A DNA stretch of 64,000 nucleotides, from contig NZ_CAESCH010000001.1 of assembly GCF_903166545.1 (NCBI RefSeq), positions 3,538,001-3,602,000 of the forward strand. Reading direction: 5' to 3'. The notes under the pieces are model-generated. The model was not told the DNA's origin. It was given only the letters and a program-made list of their open reading frames with translations, and ran no database searches. The stretch's first letter is position 1; each line of letters begins with the position of its first letter. The stretch comes from Metabacillus schmidteae. Its GTDB lineage: Bacteria; Bacillota; Bacilli; Bacillales; Bacillaceae. The translations under genes and the position numbers were made by a program. Below are positions 36,379 to 46,052 of this stretch, piece by piece.

Positions 36379-37473
36379 TTAACAAATTGATGATAATCGT
36401 TTATAACTATTGTTATTTTTTTCAAAAAATACTGGTTCCTGCTTTTCAGCCGATAAATAAAAATGATCAATAATATTCATCATATAAACACCATGTTCAG
36501 CAGGTGCTAATAACTCTTCTGAAGAAAGAATACTGTTTGTAAAGTGTTCAAATTCATTCTTTAACTTAATATTTGGATTAAGAATTGGTGAGATATCAAC
36601 ACAGGAATCTAAAATTTCCGAATGAATTTTTAATTCTCCATTAATAATACTCGCTCCACCTTTTGTTCCTAGTATTTCAATGAATGTTTGATCCTTATCA
36701 ATATTTGAAGCCCAACTGAATTCAAAATTCACCGTAGCTCCATCTTGAAGACCAATAAATCCATTTGCACTATCCTCCACGTTGAAGATGCCATTTGGAT
36801 TGCCTTTATATCCATTTCGATTTCTTTTATCCGTATGAGCAAAATTTTGATAAGTAGCGCCCGTCACATAAGTTGGCTCAGGCATTCCCATAAGGAATAA
36901 TGCTAAATCAAGATAATGAACACCTAGATCAATCATTACCCCACCGCCAGCAACTTCTTTATTGGTAAACCAAGTCCCTCTCCCAGGTATACCACTTCGT
37001 CTAATCCAACCAGCTTTTGCCTTATATATATCGCCTAGGTAACCTTCATCAATACATTTCTTTAAATATACCGCTTCGTTAGTAAATCGGTTATTTAACC
37101 CAATCATTACGTTTTTACCAGATCTATTCTTCGCTTCGACAATTCTTTGGGCCTCTTTCCCATTAACAGCTAGTGGCTTTTCACAGTGAACATTCACTCC
37201 ATTTTGTAGGGCATAAATCGTAATATCCGTGTGAAGCGAATTTGGTGTACATACACTGACAATATCTAAATCCTCTTTATTAATCATATCCTGATAATTT
37301 TTGTACATATTTGGAATTTTGTATGTTTCAGCAGCTTTCCTTGCATTTTCAATGTTCACATCACAGACAGCAACTAATTCAATATTAGAAAGGCTTGAGT
37401 AGTTACTTAGGTGTTTTTTTACTGCATTACTACCAGCACCAATCAATCCGTATCTAAGTTTTCTTTTAGTCAT
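36379..37473 (-). CDS. Gfo/Idh/MocA oxidoreductase (third type)
   Basis: A 364-residue NAD(P)-dependent sugar or glycoside dehydrogenase, only distantly similar to copies A and B. Rossmann motif LIGAGSNAVKKHLSNY, then CEKPLAVN around residue 98 and GGGVMIDLGVHYLDLALFLM in the catalytic domain. It follows a TIM-barrel isomerase gene by 21 bases and precedes a strong terminator, making a two-gene unit. A dehydrogenase/isomerase pair suits keto-sugar metabolism. The GGAGG site is well placed. Substrate unknown. Confidence 0.87.
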   Translation of the reverse strand: MTKRKLRYGLIGAGSNAVKKHLSNYSSLSNIELVAVCDVNIENARKAAETYKIPNMYKNYQDMINKEDLDIVSVCTPNSLHTDITIYALQNGVNVHCEKPLAVNGKEAQRIVEAKNRSGKNVMIGLNNRFTNEAVYLKKCIDEGYLGDIYKAKAGWIRRSGIPGRGTWFTNKEVAGGGVMIDLGVHYLDLALFLMGMPEPTYVTGATYQNFAHTDKRNRNGYKGNPNGIFNVEDSANGFIGLQDGATVNFEFSWASNIDKDQTFIEILGTKGGASIINGELKIHSEILDSCVDISPILNPNIKLKNEFEHFTNSILSSEELLAPAEHGVYMMNIIDHFYLSAEKQEPVFFEKNNNSYKRLSSIC

Positions 37474-37494
37474 CTTCTTGTCCTCCTTTGTCTT

Positions 37495-38283
37495 TTAAAA
37501 TAATAATTTCTTCATGTAGTCAATCGTAAAATCAATACCCTTTTCTCCCAATTCACCAGTCCACACGGGGGAATGAGGCTCAATACTTAGTCCACCTGTA
37601 TAACCTTTAACTCTTAATATTGAAAAAAACGTTTTCCAATCTGTTTGATCAAGTCCTGCCGGAGGATCATCCACTCTTTGTCCGTTAACGATTAAGGAAC
37701 CTTTTAAGTGAACATGATTAAATCGGTCTCCCCAATCTAACGTTTCTTGTAAATAATCTCCTCCAAAATAACGACTATGTGATGGGTCAAATTTGATTCC
37801 TAACTCTTTGACATGACCATGGATGATTTTCCATGCTTCTGGATTATGAACGAAATTTACTTTTCTACAATTATAAGAGGAGATGTTTACACCTTTTGGC
37901 TTTGCATAATCAATAAGAAGTGAAAAAAAGCGAATAGCCGCAGAACAGTTTTCATAATAGGAAAGTTCATCTACATAATTACACCCACTTACAAAATTAG
38001 AACATTCTAATTCACTTGCTACGTCAATTAACCTAAAACATTTTTCTAATTCTTCTTCTATTACACTTCCTTGATTATCAATACGAATCGATTTCCATCT
38101 ACCTATCGATCCAACCTTAATTCCATACTCATTTATCCATCTCATTATGTTTTTTCTATTTTGATAAAACTCTTCTACATCTTGACCTTCATTTATACAT
38201 AACTCTAAAAAGTCTAATCCCTTTTGTTTTGCATTCTGAAAACTTTCTTTAGTTGGTATTGCGATGATTCCAAGTTGCATCAT
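37495..38283 (-). CDS. Sugar phosphate isomerase/epimerase-like TIM barrel (short)
   Basis: A 262-residue AP-endonuclease-2 family protein, shorter than its neighbours. Visible ligand blocks are Asp-His in FDPSHSRYFG, His in NHVHLKG and Glu in SIEPHSP. Two tandem ATGs (38283, 38280) follow GGAAGGGG. It forms a unit with the oxidoreductase at 36379. Its role is probably isomerisation or dehydration of a keto-sugar. Confidence 0.8.
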   Translation of the reverse strand: MMQLGIIAIPTKESFQNAKQKGLDFLELCINEGQDVEEFYQNRKNIMRWINEYGIKVGSIGRWKSIRIDNQGSVIEEELEKCFRLIDVASELECSNFVSGCNYVDELSYYENCSAAIRFFSLLIDYAKPKGVNISSYNCRKVNFVHNPEAWKIIHGHVKELGIKFDPSHSRYFGGDYLQETLDWGDRFNHVHLKGSLIVNGQRVDDPPAGLDQTDWKTFFSILRVKGYTGGLSIEPHSPVWTGELGEKGIDFTIDYMKKLLF

Positions 38284-38455
38284 TTAAAAACCCCTTCCTG
38301 CTTTGTTACATTCACTACATTTTATCTATTTACTCTTGTGGAGCAACTCTTCTAGTAAAATTTTAATCTTTTCTCATATTTACTTCTTTCTACTTCTTAA
38401 CCAAATTGTTTTGATTCTTTATTCGAATTGTTTTAATATTTTAAAATACAAAAAA

Positions 38456-38488
38456 GAGATTAAAAATCAACGAGTGATTTTTAATCTC
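38456..38488 (-). terminator. Terminator downstream of the AraC paralogue 2 unit
   Basis: GAGATTAAAAATCA and TGATTTTTAATCTC, perfect 14-base arms with a 5-base loop, followed on the minus strand by TTTTTTGT. It terminates the 41218-38876 unit, reading through the MCP remnant. Confidence 0.85.
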
Positions 38489-38569
38489 CTTTATATTCAT
38501 TTTTACAAAAAATTAGACAAGTTTATAATTGTTTGATTTAAACCATAAGCCAACATCGACAGGACTTCA

Positions 38570-38872
38570 CAATTATTTGCTCTTCATCCATAGAACTACT
38601 TGATTGTTGTGTATTTGCCGATTTATCTTCTATTCCTGCAGCAGACTCCTCCGAGATAGATGCTATTACTTCCACTGTATCACTTATTTGTGGCTTTTTT
38701 CTGGGCTATTGATGAAAGTTGATGTTGCTCCCTTAATTGTATCAACCATTTACGTTATAGATTTATTAATATCTTCGAACGTTTCACATGTTGTTCTAAT
38801 TTCCACGCTTCCCTCTCCAACCTCGCTATAACCACTTTCAAGCGATTTAGTAACTTCTTTTGATTCATTTTC
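38570..38872 (-). pseudogene. Remnant of a methyl-accepting chemotaxis protein (C-terminal signalling domain)
   Basis: Read on the minus strand, broken frames give SGYSEVGEGSVEI, CETFEDINKSIT, then VEVIASISEESAAGIED and NTQQSSSSMDE, all typical of the C-terminal helical bundle of chemoreceptors. At least two stops or frameshifts interrupt it, and there is no start or N-terminal sensor. It begins directly after the AraC stop. Confidence 0.75.
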
Positions 38873-38875
38873 TTT

Positions 38876-39823
38876 TTATGAAATATCATAATGACTTTTA
38901 TCTTTTTCTAAATATTTATATAAATAACCAATGTCATTTTCTTCTACAAATTCATAGCCTTCAGTCCCCTCCTTTTTCCTTCTAGGAGTTGTAAAAGATT
39001 TTGTTTGATTCTTTCGATATTGATGTGGGGTTGTATGAAAGGTATCTTTGAATAATTTATGGAATGCTTTTAAGTTAGTAAAGCCACACTCCATTGCGAT
39101 CTGGATGATGGGTAAATCTGTTTCTAATAAGTAATAAAGAGCATGTTTAAGGCGAATCCCATTTAAATATTTAAGAAAGGATTGTCCCATTTGCTGTTGA
39201 AAATATCTGGATAAGTATGTGGGAGTTAATTGTTCAGTTTCTGCAAGTTCTTCTAGAGTAAGAGGATGCATGTACTGTTTCTCTATGTAGTCAGTAATTC
39301 TGTTCATTCTTTCGATATTCTTTTTGCTAGTTTGTTTTAATTCATGATGATTTTTCACTTTGAAGTTGGTCACAAGATGATAGATGGTGTCCAAAAGAAG
39401 GGAATGAACCTTTAAATCATAGCTTTTCTTTTTTTCTTTTACTGTTAGACATAACTGTGTCAGTAGTGTCCGAATTTTATTAAATTGCTGCTGGTTATCA
39501 TGGAGAAAAGATAGGCATTGAAATCGTTCTTGTTCAATATTTTTGTAGCACTTTTTGATAAAAGAAATGGGGATTTGTACGAGTAAAATTGTATTGCCTT
39601 CGTCAGATTCAACTCCGTGAACTTCGTTACTATTAATAAGAAGAAGGTCGTTTTCATGTAAGATATAATCCTCCCTTCCAACATAGACGTGAACCTTACC
39701 TTTTAACACCGACAAGAATTCAATACGGTCGTGCCAATGCATCACAACGTATTTTACTGTTGTCATTAGTGAAAATACAGGCACTTCTTCGTTTACGACA
39801 ACACTTTCGTAAGGATAGTTCAT
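38876..39823 (-). CDS. AraC-family transcriptional regulator (paralogue 2)
   Basis: A 315-residue regulator closely similar to the protein at 20378-21325 over its whole length: cupin-type sensor, then AraC helix-turn-helix units (SRYFQQQMGQSFLKYLNGIR; AMECGFTNLKAFHKLFKDTF). It starts 6 bases after the GPH carrier stop, so the two are co-transcribed and it probably controls that carrier and neighbouring glycosidases. GAGGTG precedes the ATG by ~9 bases. The 18-kb separation between close paralogues points to a past duplication. Confidence 0.88.
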   Translation of the reverse strand: MNYPYESVVVNEEVPVFSLMTTVKYVVMHWHDRIEFLSVLKGKVHVYVGREDYILHENDLLLINSNEVHGVESDEGNTILLVQIPISFIKKCYKNIEQERFQCLSFLHDNQQQFNKIRTLLTQLCLTVKEKKKSYDLKVHSLLLDTIYHLVTNFKVKNHHELKQTSKKNIERMNRITDYIEKQYMHPLTLEELAETEQLTPTYLSRYFQQQMGQSFLKYLNGIRLKHALYYLLETDLPIIQIAMECGFTNLKAFHKLFKDTFHTTPHQYRKNQTKSFTTPRRKKEGTEGYEFVEENDIGYLYKYLEKDKSHYDIS

Positions 39824-39829
39824 AAAAGT

Positions 39830-41218
39830 TCACCTCTGCTTACTAACTGTTTGTTCAGAATACATCTTTTTATACATTTCATTATCGATTGGATAAAATT
39901 TCATTGCAAGTATGCTGGCTATGTCACTCAACAGCGGTAAAACTAAGTAAAGACCAATTACTGTCCAAAAGAGGGCGGTTGTTGGTTCAGCACCAGCTGC
40001 ATAACCCGCCGCTCCCATTGCTAATCCAACAATTGTACTTCCAAATGAACTAATCATTTTCTCAACAAAGGTAAAAGTAGCACCAACTGTACCAGGCATA
40101 AATCTTCCAGTTTTATAGGTATGATAATCAATAATATCAGCGATCATAGGATTCACATTTTGATCATTTAAACGCCTAAACAACAAATTCAAGGCCATTA
40201 ACACAATAAACACGTTCATCACGGAAGTTTCATTTGCAAAAGGTCTGAAGATGATCAAAATGGTAGTTACTACAACACTCCCCCAAGCTCCTAAAACAAA
40301 TGTTTTTTTCACTCCAAAACGAATGGCTATTCCTCCGGCAATAAATGCTCCAAAGAATGCTACTGGAGTGGAAACTGCTTTTACGAAAGGAAGTAAATCT
40401 AAATTTTTCACAGCATACATGTAAAAATAAACTGTTGATGCACTATTAACAGTACTGGCTAGTTTATCAGTTGATGCTGCAATCAAAAGCATTTGTAAGG
40501 CTCTATTTTCTTTAATCACTCCAAAATAATCTTTCAGCTTCATTTTCGTCGATGCTTTTATATCCATATAGAATTGTGGTTTATCCACGCCTACAATAGA
40601 AAAAAGACCGAGAATAAATAATAACAAGTGAAGTCCTAAAATAAGCAACAGGACTTTCATCCATCCTTCTTGAGAGCTCATTCCACCACTGTTTTGTAAA
40701 ATCGGAACAATGGCACTAAAAATGATTAATTGAATACCAACCGAAAATAGCCCCCCTGTAATCCCCGAAATTGGTCTGTGTTTAGGATTCCTTGTTATGA
40801 TCGAAAGGGCAGATTTATTAACTGTTGTCATACATGTATATCCTATCATCCAAATAGCATACCAACTAATAACCCAAATATAGTGATAATGTTGATGGAT
40901 ATAAAATGGAACAACTATTATCATAGCCAAGCTAATTGCTAGAAGGAAGGATCCTACTAGCAAAAATGGTGTAAATTTACCGATTCTTGTTTGTGTTCTA
41001 TCTATCATTGATCCTACGACAGGATCTGTTATACCATCCAATAATCTCATCACTGTCATGATAAACCCAACAAATACTGGATTTAAATTTAGTGCCTCTG
41101 TTGAAAAAATGAGAAAGAACCCCATAAAGAAATAGAGGTGTACGTTAGAAGCTGCGGAACTTGATGGGAAAAGGACTACACGCCATGTGTCAAATAAGAA
41201 GTTAATAAAATTAGTCAT
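39830..41218 (-). CDS. GPH-family sugar:cation symporter (copy 2)
   Basis: A 462-residue carrier with about 12 hydrophobic helices. The DGITDPVVGSMIDRTQTRIG motif in the first loop is typical of the glycoside-pentoside-hexuronide symporters. It is diverged from the carrier at 26292, so it likely takes a different glycoside. It is co-transcribed with the AraC gene downstream, and follows, after a terminator, the secreted GH3 gene; oligosaccharide released outside by GH3 could be imported here. Confidence 0.85.
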   Translation of the reverse strand: MTNFINFLFDTWRVVLFPSSSAASNVHLYFFMGFFLIFSTEALNLNPVFVGFIMTVMRLLDGITDPVVGSMIDRTQTRIGKFTPFLLVGSFLLAISLAMIIVVPFYIHQHYHYIWVISWYAIWMIGYTCMTTVNKSALSIITRNPKHRPISGITGGLFSVGIQLIIFSAIVPILQNSGGMSSQEGWMKVLLLILGLHLLLFILGLFSIVGVDKPQFYMDIKASTKMKLKDYFGVIKENRALQMLLIAASTDKLASTVNSASTVYFYMYAVKNLDLLPFVKAVSTPVAFFGAFIAGGIAIRFGVKKTFVLGAWGSVVVTTILIIFRPFANETSVMNVFIVLMALNLLFRRLNDQNVNPMIADIIDYHTYKTGRFMPGTVGATFTFVEKMISSFGSTIVGLAMGAAGYAAGAEPTTALFWTVIGLYLVLPLLSDIASILAMKFYPIDNEMYKKMYSEQTVSKQR

Positions 41219-41325
41219 AAAATTTCCCCACCCGTAAACTTACTATTTTCTTCGTACATTAACTTTACATAAAAGAGGGTTCGCCGTGCCAGATTAGAAT
41301 AACTTTGTGGGGCACGACTAATGGA

Positions 41326-41351
41326 AAAACCATCCGTCATTGGATGGTTTT
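41326..41351 (-). terminator. Terminator of the GH3 gene
   Basis: AAAACCATCC and GGATGGTTTT arms around a short loop, followed by TTTCC on the minus strand. A second, longer pairing (CCGTGCC/GGCACG) flanks it. Confidence 0.75.
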
Positions 41352-41405
41352 CTATTTGTTTCACCTGCATGATTTCTCTTGTTTAATATAAATTCAGAAC
41401 AACTC

Positions 41406-43673
41406 TTATTTAATTTTCTTATTTTTTTTCAAATCAGGGCCTTTTCCTTCGTTTTCATCATTATAGGAAAGACCAAAGTTATATGCATATTTGTCGCCAG
41501 CAGCATTTACATAAACAAAATCTTCAATTTCCTCTTCAGCAAAACTAGGAACATCGCCAACTTCTCTTTCCACTGCATCCTCACTAGCTGGAATACCAAA
41601 TGGAAGTTTTCCAACAGGATTGAATTTTCCAGTGACAACATCAAATACTGCATCTTGTGAAGTACCAAAAGTAGCGATTAATGCTGCAGCATTTGGTTCA
41701 AGTTCATTAATTAGCCACTGATTCGTAAAGTTGATTGCCGTAATGGTTGGAACTTTTTGTTGAATTTCAACAATTTTGTCTGTATTGAAAATTGCCGTTT
41801 CAGGCCCAACTGTAATACGTGGATTATTATCCCAGTTAGATTGCATTGGTTGAACAAATACATAAGCATGAGTTGCTTCCTCAACATGATCTACAAGTGT
41901 AATGTTAGGGAACTTCTCTTCAAGAGTTGCTTTTAAACTTGCTGTAAATGCAGCAGATTGTAATGGAGCTTTCTTTCGAATGTCTGCAGCTGGATCTGTC
42001 ACTCCTCTTCCAGCGACTGCTCCAACAAAACCTTCAACATACAATTTAACATTTTCTAATTTTTCTTCTGTTAACGGTAATAGATTTTCACCATCAGTTT
42101 CATCATTACGCATTAGAACAACAGATTTACGGTGGGCTAATTCAGCAGCAGCAAATACTTCTGGGTTTTTATCACGATCCACCAGATCAAGAGCCTTTTG
42201 TGGATCTACATATGGATCATCAAAAAGTCCTAAATTCATCTTTTCAGTTAACAATAATGTAACCGACTCATTAATCGTTTCTTCTGTTACTAAACCTTCC
42301 TCAACCGCTTTAATTAAAGCGTCTGGACCAGAAGATCCCGAAACAATATCCGTTCCAGCATTGATTGCTTTTGCGTACTTTTCATGTAGTGGTAAATTTT
42401 CAGCACCCCATGCATTATCATCTACAGCACCAGTATCAGAGTTCACGTATCCTTTGAAGCCTAGTTCATCACGCAAAAATCCTAAGATACCTTTGTTAAG
42501 AGCAAAACCTACTTCTTCAAATTGCTCAGTTTGATTATACCACTCCAACCCCTGGTCTGAACTTGTGTTACTTGGGTAAGCATAATAAGGCATGACAGAA
42601 GATACACCTGCCTCAATTGCTTTTTCGAATGGAGGGATATGATAGTTTAATAGACTTCCAGTTGTAGGGTATGGATTGAATTTTCCATCTTCGAAGTGGG
42701 GGTCTAATCCGTCATCACGTGCTCCACCACCAGGGAAGTGCTTAACTGTAATGGCAACACTGTCTTTTCCGAGCTTATCACCTTGAAAACCTTTTATTGC
42801 ATTATAAATCATTTCACCGGCAACTTCTGGATTTTCACCAAATGTGTCTTCAATTCTTGCCCAAAGTGGGTCTGTTCCGACATCTGCTGTGTAACCGTAA
42901 ATTTTTCGAATACCAACAGCTTCCCATTCTTTTCTGGCAATGTCAGCAAACTCGTGCACTGCTTCTGCATCCCCACCTGCAGCAAATCCTAATGCTCCAG
43001 GCCAGAATGTATGTTGTCCTTCAGCCTCACCAATATTTGTGTAGTCCGTTGAAGCATGGTTACGAGGGTTTGATATAATTGTAACTGGAATCCCTAAGTC
43101 AAGGCCTTCTGCATATCTTTGAACCTGGTTGTTAAAGTTTGCTATAGTCCCTAAATTTGGTGTTGAGCGGAAAATGACATAACGCATATCTTGTTCAGAA
43201 AGTTGATTAATGCCCCCCTCAGTTAATAAATTTCCATCTTCCCCTGGGTTATTATTGATCCCGAAATTCACATTAATTTGCATTAAACCTGCTTTTTGAT
43301 GTAGACTCATACGCTCTACTAAATCTTTAACACGTTGTTTGACTGGTTTTCTCCAATCCTCATACGTTTCTAGTTTTCCATTTCTGTTCGCATCTCTAAA
43401 ATACTTGGCACCCTTTTTAATAGCTAACTCAGGAGAGCCAACTTCAATTTCTGGCTGATTTTTTGCTGCAGGTATTTTGTATGTTGGGATTGCACCAACA
43501 CCTGTATATTCACTTGGTCCTGAATTTTCGAACTGTCCAAGGTTGCCACTATCTGCAGCTAGAGATGCTTGTGGCCCCAATACAGGAGCGACTATTGATA
43601 GGGCAAGTGTACTAGCCAATACTCTTTTTCTTAACTTTGAAATTTTATTTATTTTTTTCGATACTGAAGCCAT
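41406..43673 (-). CDS. Secreted glycoside hydrolase family 3 enzyme
   Basis: A 755-residue GH3 enzyme with a Sec signal peptide (basic start, hydrophobic core, cleavage likely after ASLA-A near residue 39). The GH3 barrel carries KHFPGGGARDDG and the nucleophile region KGYVNSDTGAVDD (Asp in the SD pair); the second alpha/beta domain includes KSVVLMRNDETDGENLLPL and VGKLPFGIP near the end. Members are beta-glucosidases or beta-xylosidases. The C-terminus is lysine-rich, with no cell-wall anchor seen. It is a single-gene unit with a cre-like site upstream. Confidence 0.88.
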   Translation of the reverse strand: MASVSKKINKISKLRKRVLASTLALSIVAPVLGPQASLAADSGNLGQFENSGPSEYTGVGAIPTYKIPAAKNQPEIEVGSPELAIKKGAKYFRDANRNGKLETYEDWRKPVKQRVKDLVERMSLHQKAGLMQINVNFGINNNPGEDGNLLTEGGINQLSEQDMRYVIFRSTPNLGTIANFNNQVQRYAEGLDLGIPVTIISNPRNHASTDYTNIGEAEGQHTFWPGALGFAAGGDAEAVHEFADIARKEWEAVGIRKIYGYTADVGTDPLWARIEDTFGENPEVAGEMIYNAIKGFQGDKLGKDSVAITVKHFPGGGARDDGLDPHFEDGKFNPYPTTGSLLNYHIPPFEKAIEAGVSSVMPYYAYPSNTSSDQGLEWYNQTEQFEEVGFALNKGILGFLRDELGFKGYVNSDTGAVDDNAWGAENLPLHEKYAKAINAGTDIVSGSSGPDALIKAVEEGLVTEETINESVTLLLTEKMNLGLFDDPYVDPQKALDLVDRDKNPEVFAAAELAHRKSVVLMRNDETDGENLLPLTEEKLENVKLYVEGFVGAVAGRGVTDPAADIRKKAPLQSAAFTASLKATLEEKFPNITLVDHVEEATHAYVFVQPMQSNWDNNPRITVGPETAIFNTDKIVEIQQKVPTITAINFTNQWLINELEPNAAALIATFGTSQDAVFDVVTGKFNPVGKLPFGIPASEDAVEREVGDVPSFAEEEIEDFVYVNAAGDKYAYNFGLSYNDENEGKGPDLKKNKKIK

Positions 43674-43772
43674 GTTCTTCCTCCTCTTATTTAAGTGTTT
43701 TCATAGTAGGCTAAAACTAAAAACTAAAAAATGTAAACTACTAAAACAACCTTACTAGTAGCGCCCTCTTCT

Positions 43773-43786
43773 TGTACACGCTTACA
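43773..43786 (-). promoter_or_regulatory. cre site upstream of GH3
   Basis: On the minus strand TGTAAGCGTGTACA matches the CcpA consensus TGWAANCGNTNWCA at all but one position, 100 bases before the ATG. Confidence 0.55.
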
Positions 43787-43960
43787 TTTTCCTAATCCAA
43801 ACTAAACCACCCCCTTCAGTTTAGTGGTAAGCTTTAGTAGTTTAAGAAACTTATCCATTGTATTGGTTTAGCAAACTAATACACGCAAGATATTTATAGG
43901 GAGTAAATGATAGAATTCTAGTTGATGATTAAATGTAACTAGTTTTATCCTCCAAGATCT

Positions 43961-43989
43961 GTTATGCCTAAAGATTACTTAGGCATAAC
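43961..43989 (-). terminator. Hairpin after dctM
   Basis: GTTATGCCTAA and TTAGGCATAAC, perfect 11-base arms with a 7-base loop, 11 bases after the dctM stop. There is no T-run, so it may stabilise the 3' end or terminate weakly. Confidence 0.55.
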
Positions 43990-44000
43990 AGTCTTCTAAT

Positions 44001-45281
44001 CTATTTTAGTAGTATTTCCGGTAAGTAAAGTGATAGTTGTGGTATGAATGTAACTAGTAATAAAACGATAATCATTGCTCCATAAAATGGAAGCATATTT
44101 TTGGCTGATTTTTCGATAGGGATTTTACCTATTGCACATCCAACAAACATACAGGTTCCTACAGGAGGAGTAACTAAACCAATTGCTAAGCTCAAGATAA
44201 GAACTACTCCAAATTGTACAGGATCCATTCCGACGCTTGTTGCTACTGGTAGTAAGATAGGTGTTGCGATAAGAATGAGTGGTGCCATATCCATGAACAT
44301 TCCTAGTATTAATAAAATAAGAAGGATTAATAGTAATGTCACAACATCATTTGGCGAGATTGAAATTAATCCCTCTGTCACCATAGCTGGAACTTTTAAT
44401 AAAGCCAAAAGCCACCCAAATGCTGATGAAGCAGCAATTAAAAACATAACCATCGCTAACGTATTGAAAGTTCTTTTTAAAATAACTCCCATTCTCGCAA
44501 TAGGAATATCTCTATAAACAAAGAAAGTGATAATAAATGCATACAGGACTCCGATTGCAGCTGATTCAGTGGCTGTAAAGATACCACTTATTATTCCTCC
44601 AATAATAATGACAGCAGTTAACAAGCCCAATAGTCCCTCACGAATGATCTTTGGAACTTCTTCTCGTTTAATCGGTTCTCCCTTTGGATACTTTCTCTTT
44701 ACGGCAATCATATACGTGATGATCATCAACACCAAACCTAATAACAAACCCGGTACTAAACCACCCATAAAAAGTGAGCCAACTGAAACACCACCAGCTG
44801 CTGTTGAATAGATAATCATGTTGTGGCTAGGTGGAATCATAACCCCTTGGGCTGCACTGGATATCGTTACGTTAACAGCATAATCAGAATCATAGCCTTT
44901 CTTTTTCATCATCGGTATTAATACAGAACCTATTGAAGAAACATCTGCAACAGCTGACCCTGAAATTCCTCCAAAAAAAGTACTTGCTAACACGTTTACC
45001 ATAGCTAGCCCACCACGTACTTTACCGATTATGACATTAGATAAATTGATAAGTCGTCGGGAAATACCACCTTCATTCATGATCTCACCTGCTAAGATAA
45101 AGAAAGGAATAGCTAAGAGAGAAAAGGAATTTAATCCACCAACCATTCGTTGAACTAAAGCTGCTAAGTCTATATCTAAGTACATTCCGGTTAGAAATGA
45201 TGATACGACTAAACATAGGGCAACAGGAACCCGTAAAAGTAAAAGTATAAAAAAGCTCCCCATTAAAACGAAAACACCCAT
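44001..45281 (-). CDS. dctM: TRAP transporter large permease subunit
   Basis: A 426-residue DctM-type membrane protein with ~12 hydrophobic segments. Family blocks: LAIPFFILAGEIMNEGG, NVLASTFFGGISGSAVADVSSIG, and FGVVLILSLAIGLVTPPVGTCMFVG. With the small subunit upstream and the binding protein it forms a sodium-driven TRAP importer for an organic or sugar acid. Its start lies 6 bases after the dctQ stop. Confidence 0.92.
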   Translation of the reverse strand: MGVFVLMGSFFILLLLRVPVALCLVVSSFLTGMYLDIDLAALVQRMVGGLNSFSLLAIPFFILAGEIMNEGGISRRLINLSNVIIGKVRGGLAMVNVLASTFFGGISGSAVADVSSIGSVLIPMMKKKGYDSDYAVNVTISSAAQGVMIPPSHNMIIYSTAAGGVSVGSLFMGGLVPGLLLGLVLMIITYMIAVKRKYPKGEPIKREEVPKIIREGLLGLLTAVIIIGGIISGIFTATESAAIGVLYAFIITFFVYRDIPIARMGVILKRTFNTLAMVMFLIAASSAFGWLLALLKVPAMVTEGLISISPNDVVTLLLILLILLILGMFMDMAPLILIATPILLPVATSVGMDPVQFGVVLILSLAIGLVTPPVGTCMFVGCAIGKIPIEKSAKNMLPFYGAMIIVLLLVTFIPQLSLYLPEILLK

Positions 45282-45287
45282 TGTTCA

Positions 45288-45785
45288 TCACTCCTCTGTA
45301 TTTTCTTCCCATTCTTGATGCATACCTTTTTTAAAAAGCAATTCAACCCCATATATAACCATTAAAATACCTGATGCAGGAATTGCGCCATATAAGACAC
45401 TCTGAGGTAATCCTGTTCCTGACATCGTGGAGTTTCCCATCAATATGGTGAATTTCACTCCAAAATATGTGAACACAATTCCTACTGTAATGACGATGAT
45501 CTTTGTTATGATATCCAAGAATGCTTGCGCTTTCTTTGGGAGCATTCCAACAAAGACTCCTACACCGATATGAAGTTTTTCTCGAAATCCTACAGCTATT
45601 CCAATAAAACTCACCCAAATTAGCAAGAGCAAGGAAACTTCTGCAGACCAACGAGGTGTGTAACTAAAAAAATATCGAGAAAATACTGTCGCTGAAACAA
45701 TGATTGCCATGATAGCAATAAAGGTCATCGCAATTGTGTCTACCCCTTGGTCAAACCCATTTTTAACTTTTTTGTAAGCTTTCAT
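45288..45785 (-). CDS. dctQ: TRAP transporter small permease subunit
   Basis: A 165-residue DctQ-type protein with four hydrophobic helices; RWSAEVSLLLLIWVSFIGIAVGFREKLHIGV is the conserved core region, given here only as a marker of family. The frame reaches a TTG at 45791, but GGAGG is about 9 bases before the ATG at 45785, which is preferred. Two strong inverted repeats lie between it and dctP. Confidence 0.88.
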   Translation of the reverse strand: MKAYKKVKNGFDQGVDTIAMTFIAIMAIIVSATVFSRYFFSYTPRWSAEVSLLLLIWVSFIGIAVGFREKLHIGVGVFVGMLPKKAQAFLDIITKIIVITVGIVFTYFGVKFTILMGNSTMSGTGLPQSVLYGAIPASGILMVIYGVELLFKKGMHQEWEENTEE

Positions 45786-45833
45786 ATGCAAGGGCCTCCT
45801 AACTTTTCATGCTCTAACACCTGCAATCCTTTT

Positions 45834-45888
45834 ATAAGACATTCATGAATAGGAGGTTATTTAAACTTGCTATTCATGAATGCCTTAT
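45834..45888 (-). other. Long intercistronic inverted repeat upstream of dctQ
   Basis: Arms of 18 bases, centred on CATTCATGAATA/TATTCATGAATG, pair with one mismatch across a 19-base spacer. No T-run follows. Probably an RNA hairpin in the dctP-dctQ leader that affects processing or expression ratio. Confidence 0.6.
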
Positions 45889-45987
45889 GTTAAAGAATTA
45901 TGGTTATGTTGTTTGTAGCATAAGCTTTATTATTTGAACGTTGATTTTTTTGTAATTCTAATTAACCTATTTAAAAGGGATATTTTG

Positions 45988-46028
45988 CCATGTTCACTAA
46001 TAGGAGATATACTCCTACTAATGAACAT
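45988..46028 (-). other. Intercistronic hairpin downstream of dctP
   Basis: ATGTTCACTAATAGGAG pairs with CTCCTACTAATGAACAT at 15 of 17 positions, 25 bases after the dctP stop. On the minus strand no T-run follows, so partial attenuation or 3'-end protection of the dctP message is more likely than full termination. Confidence 0.6.
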
Positions 46029-46052
46029 GAACTATTTTTTTAATTTAATAGA

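Noticed and set aside
43477..43758. A 93-codon plus-strand frame over the GH3 start
   Set aside because: Antisense to the GH3 signal peptide region; the GH3 gene has a good ribosome site and intact motifs.
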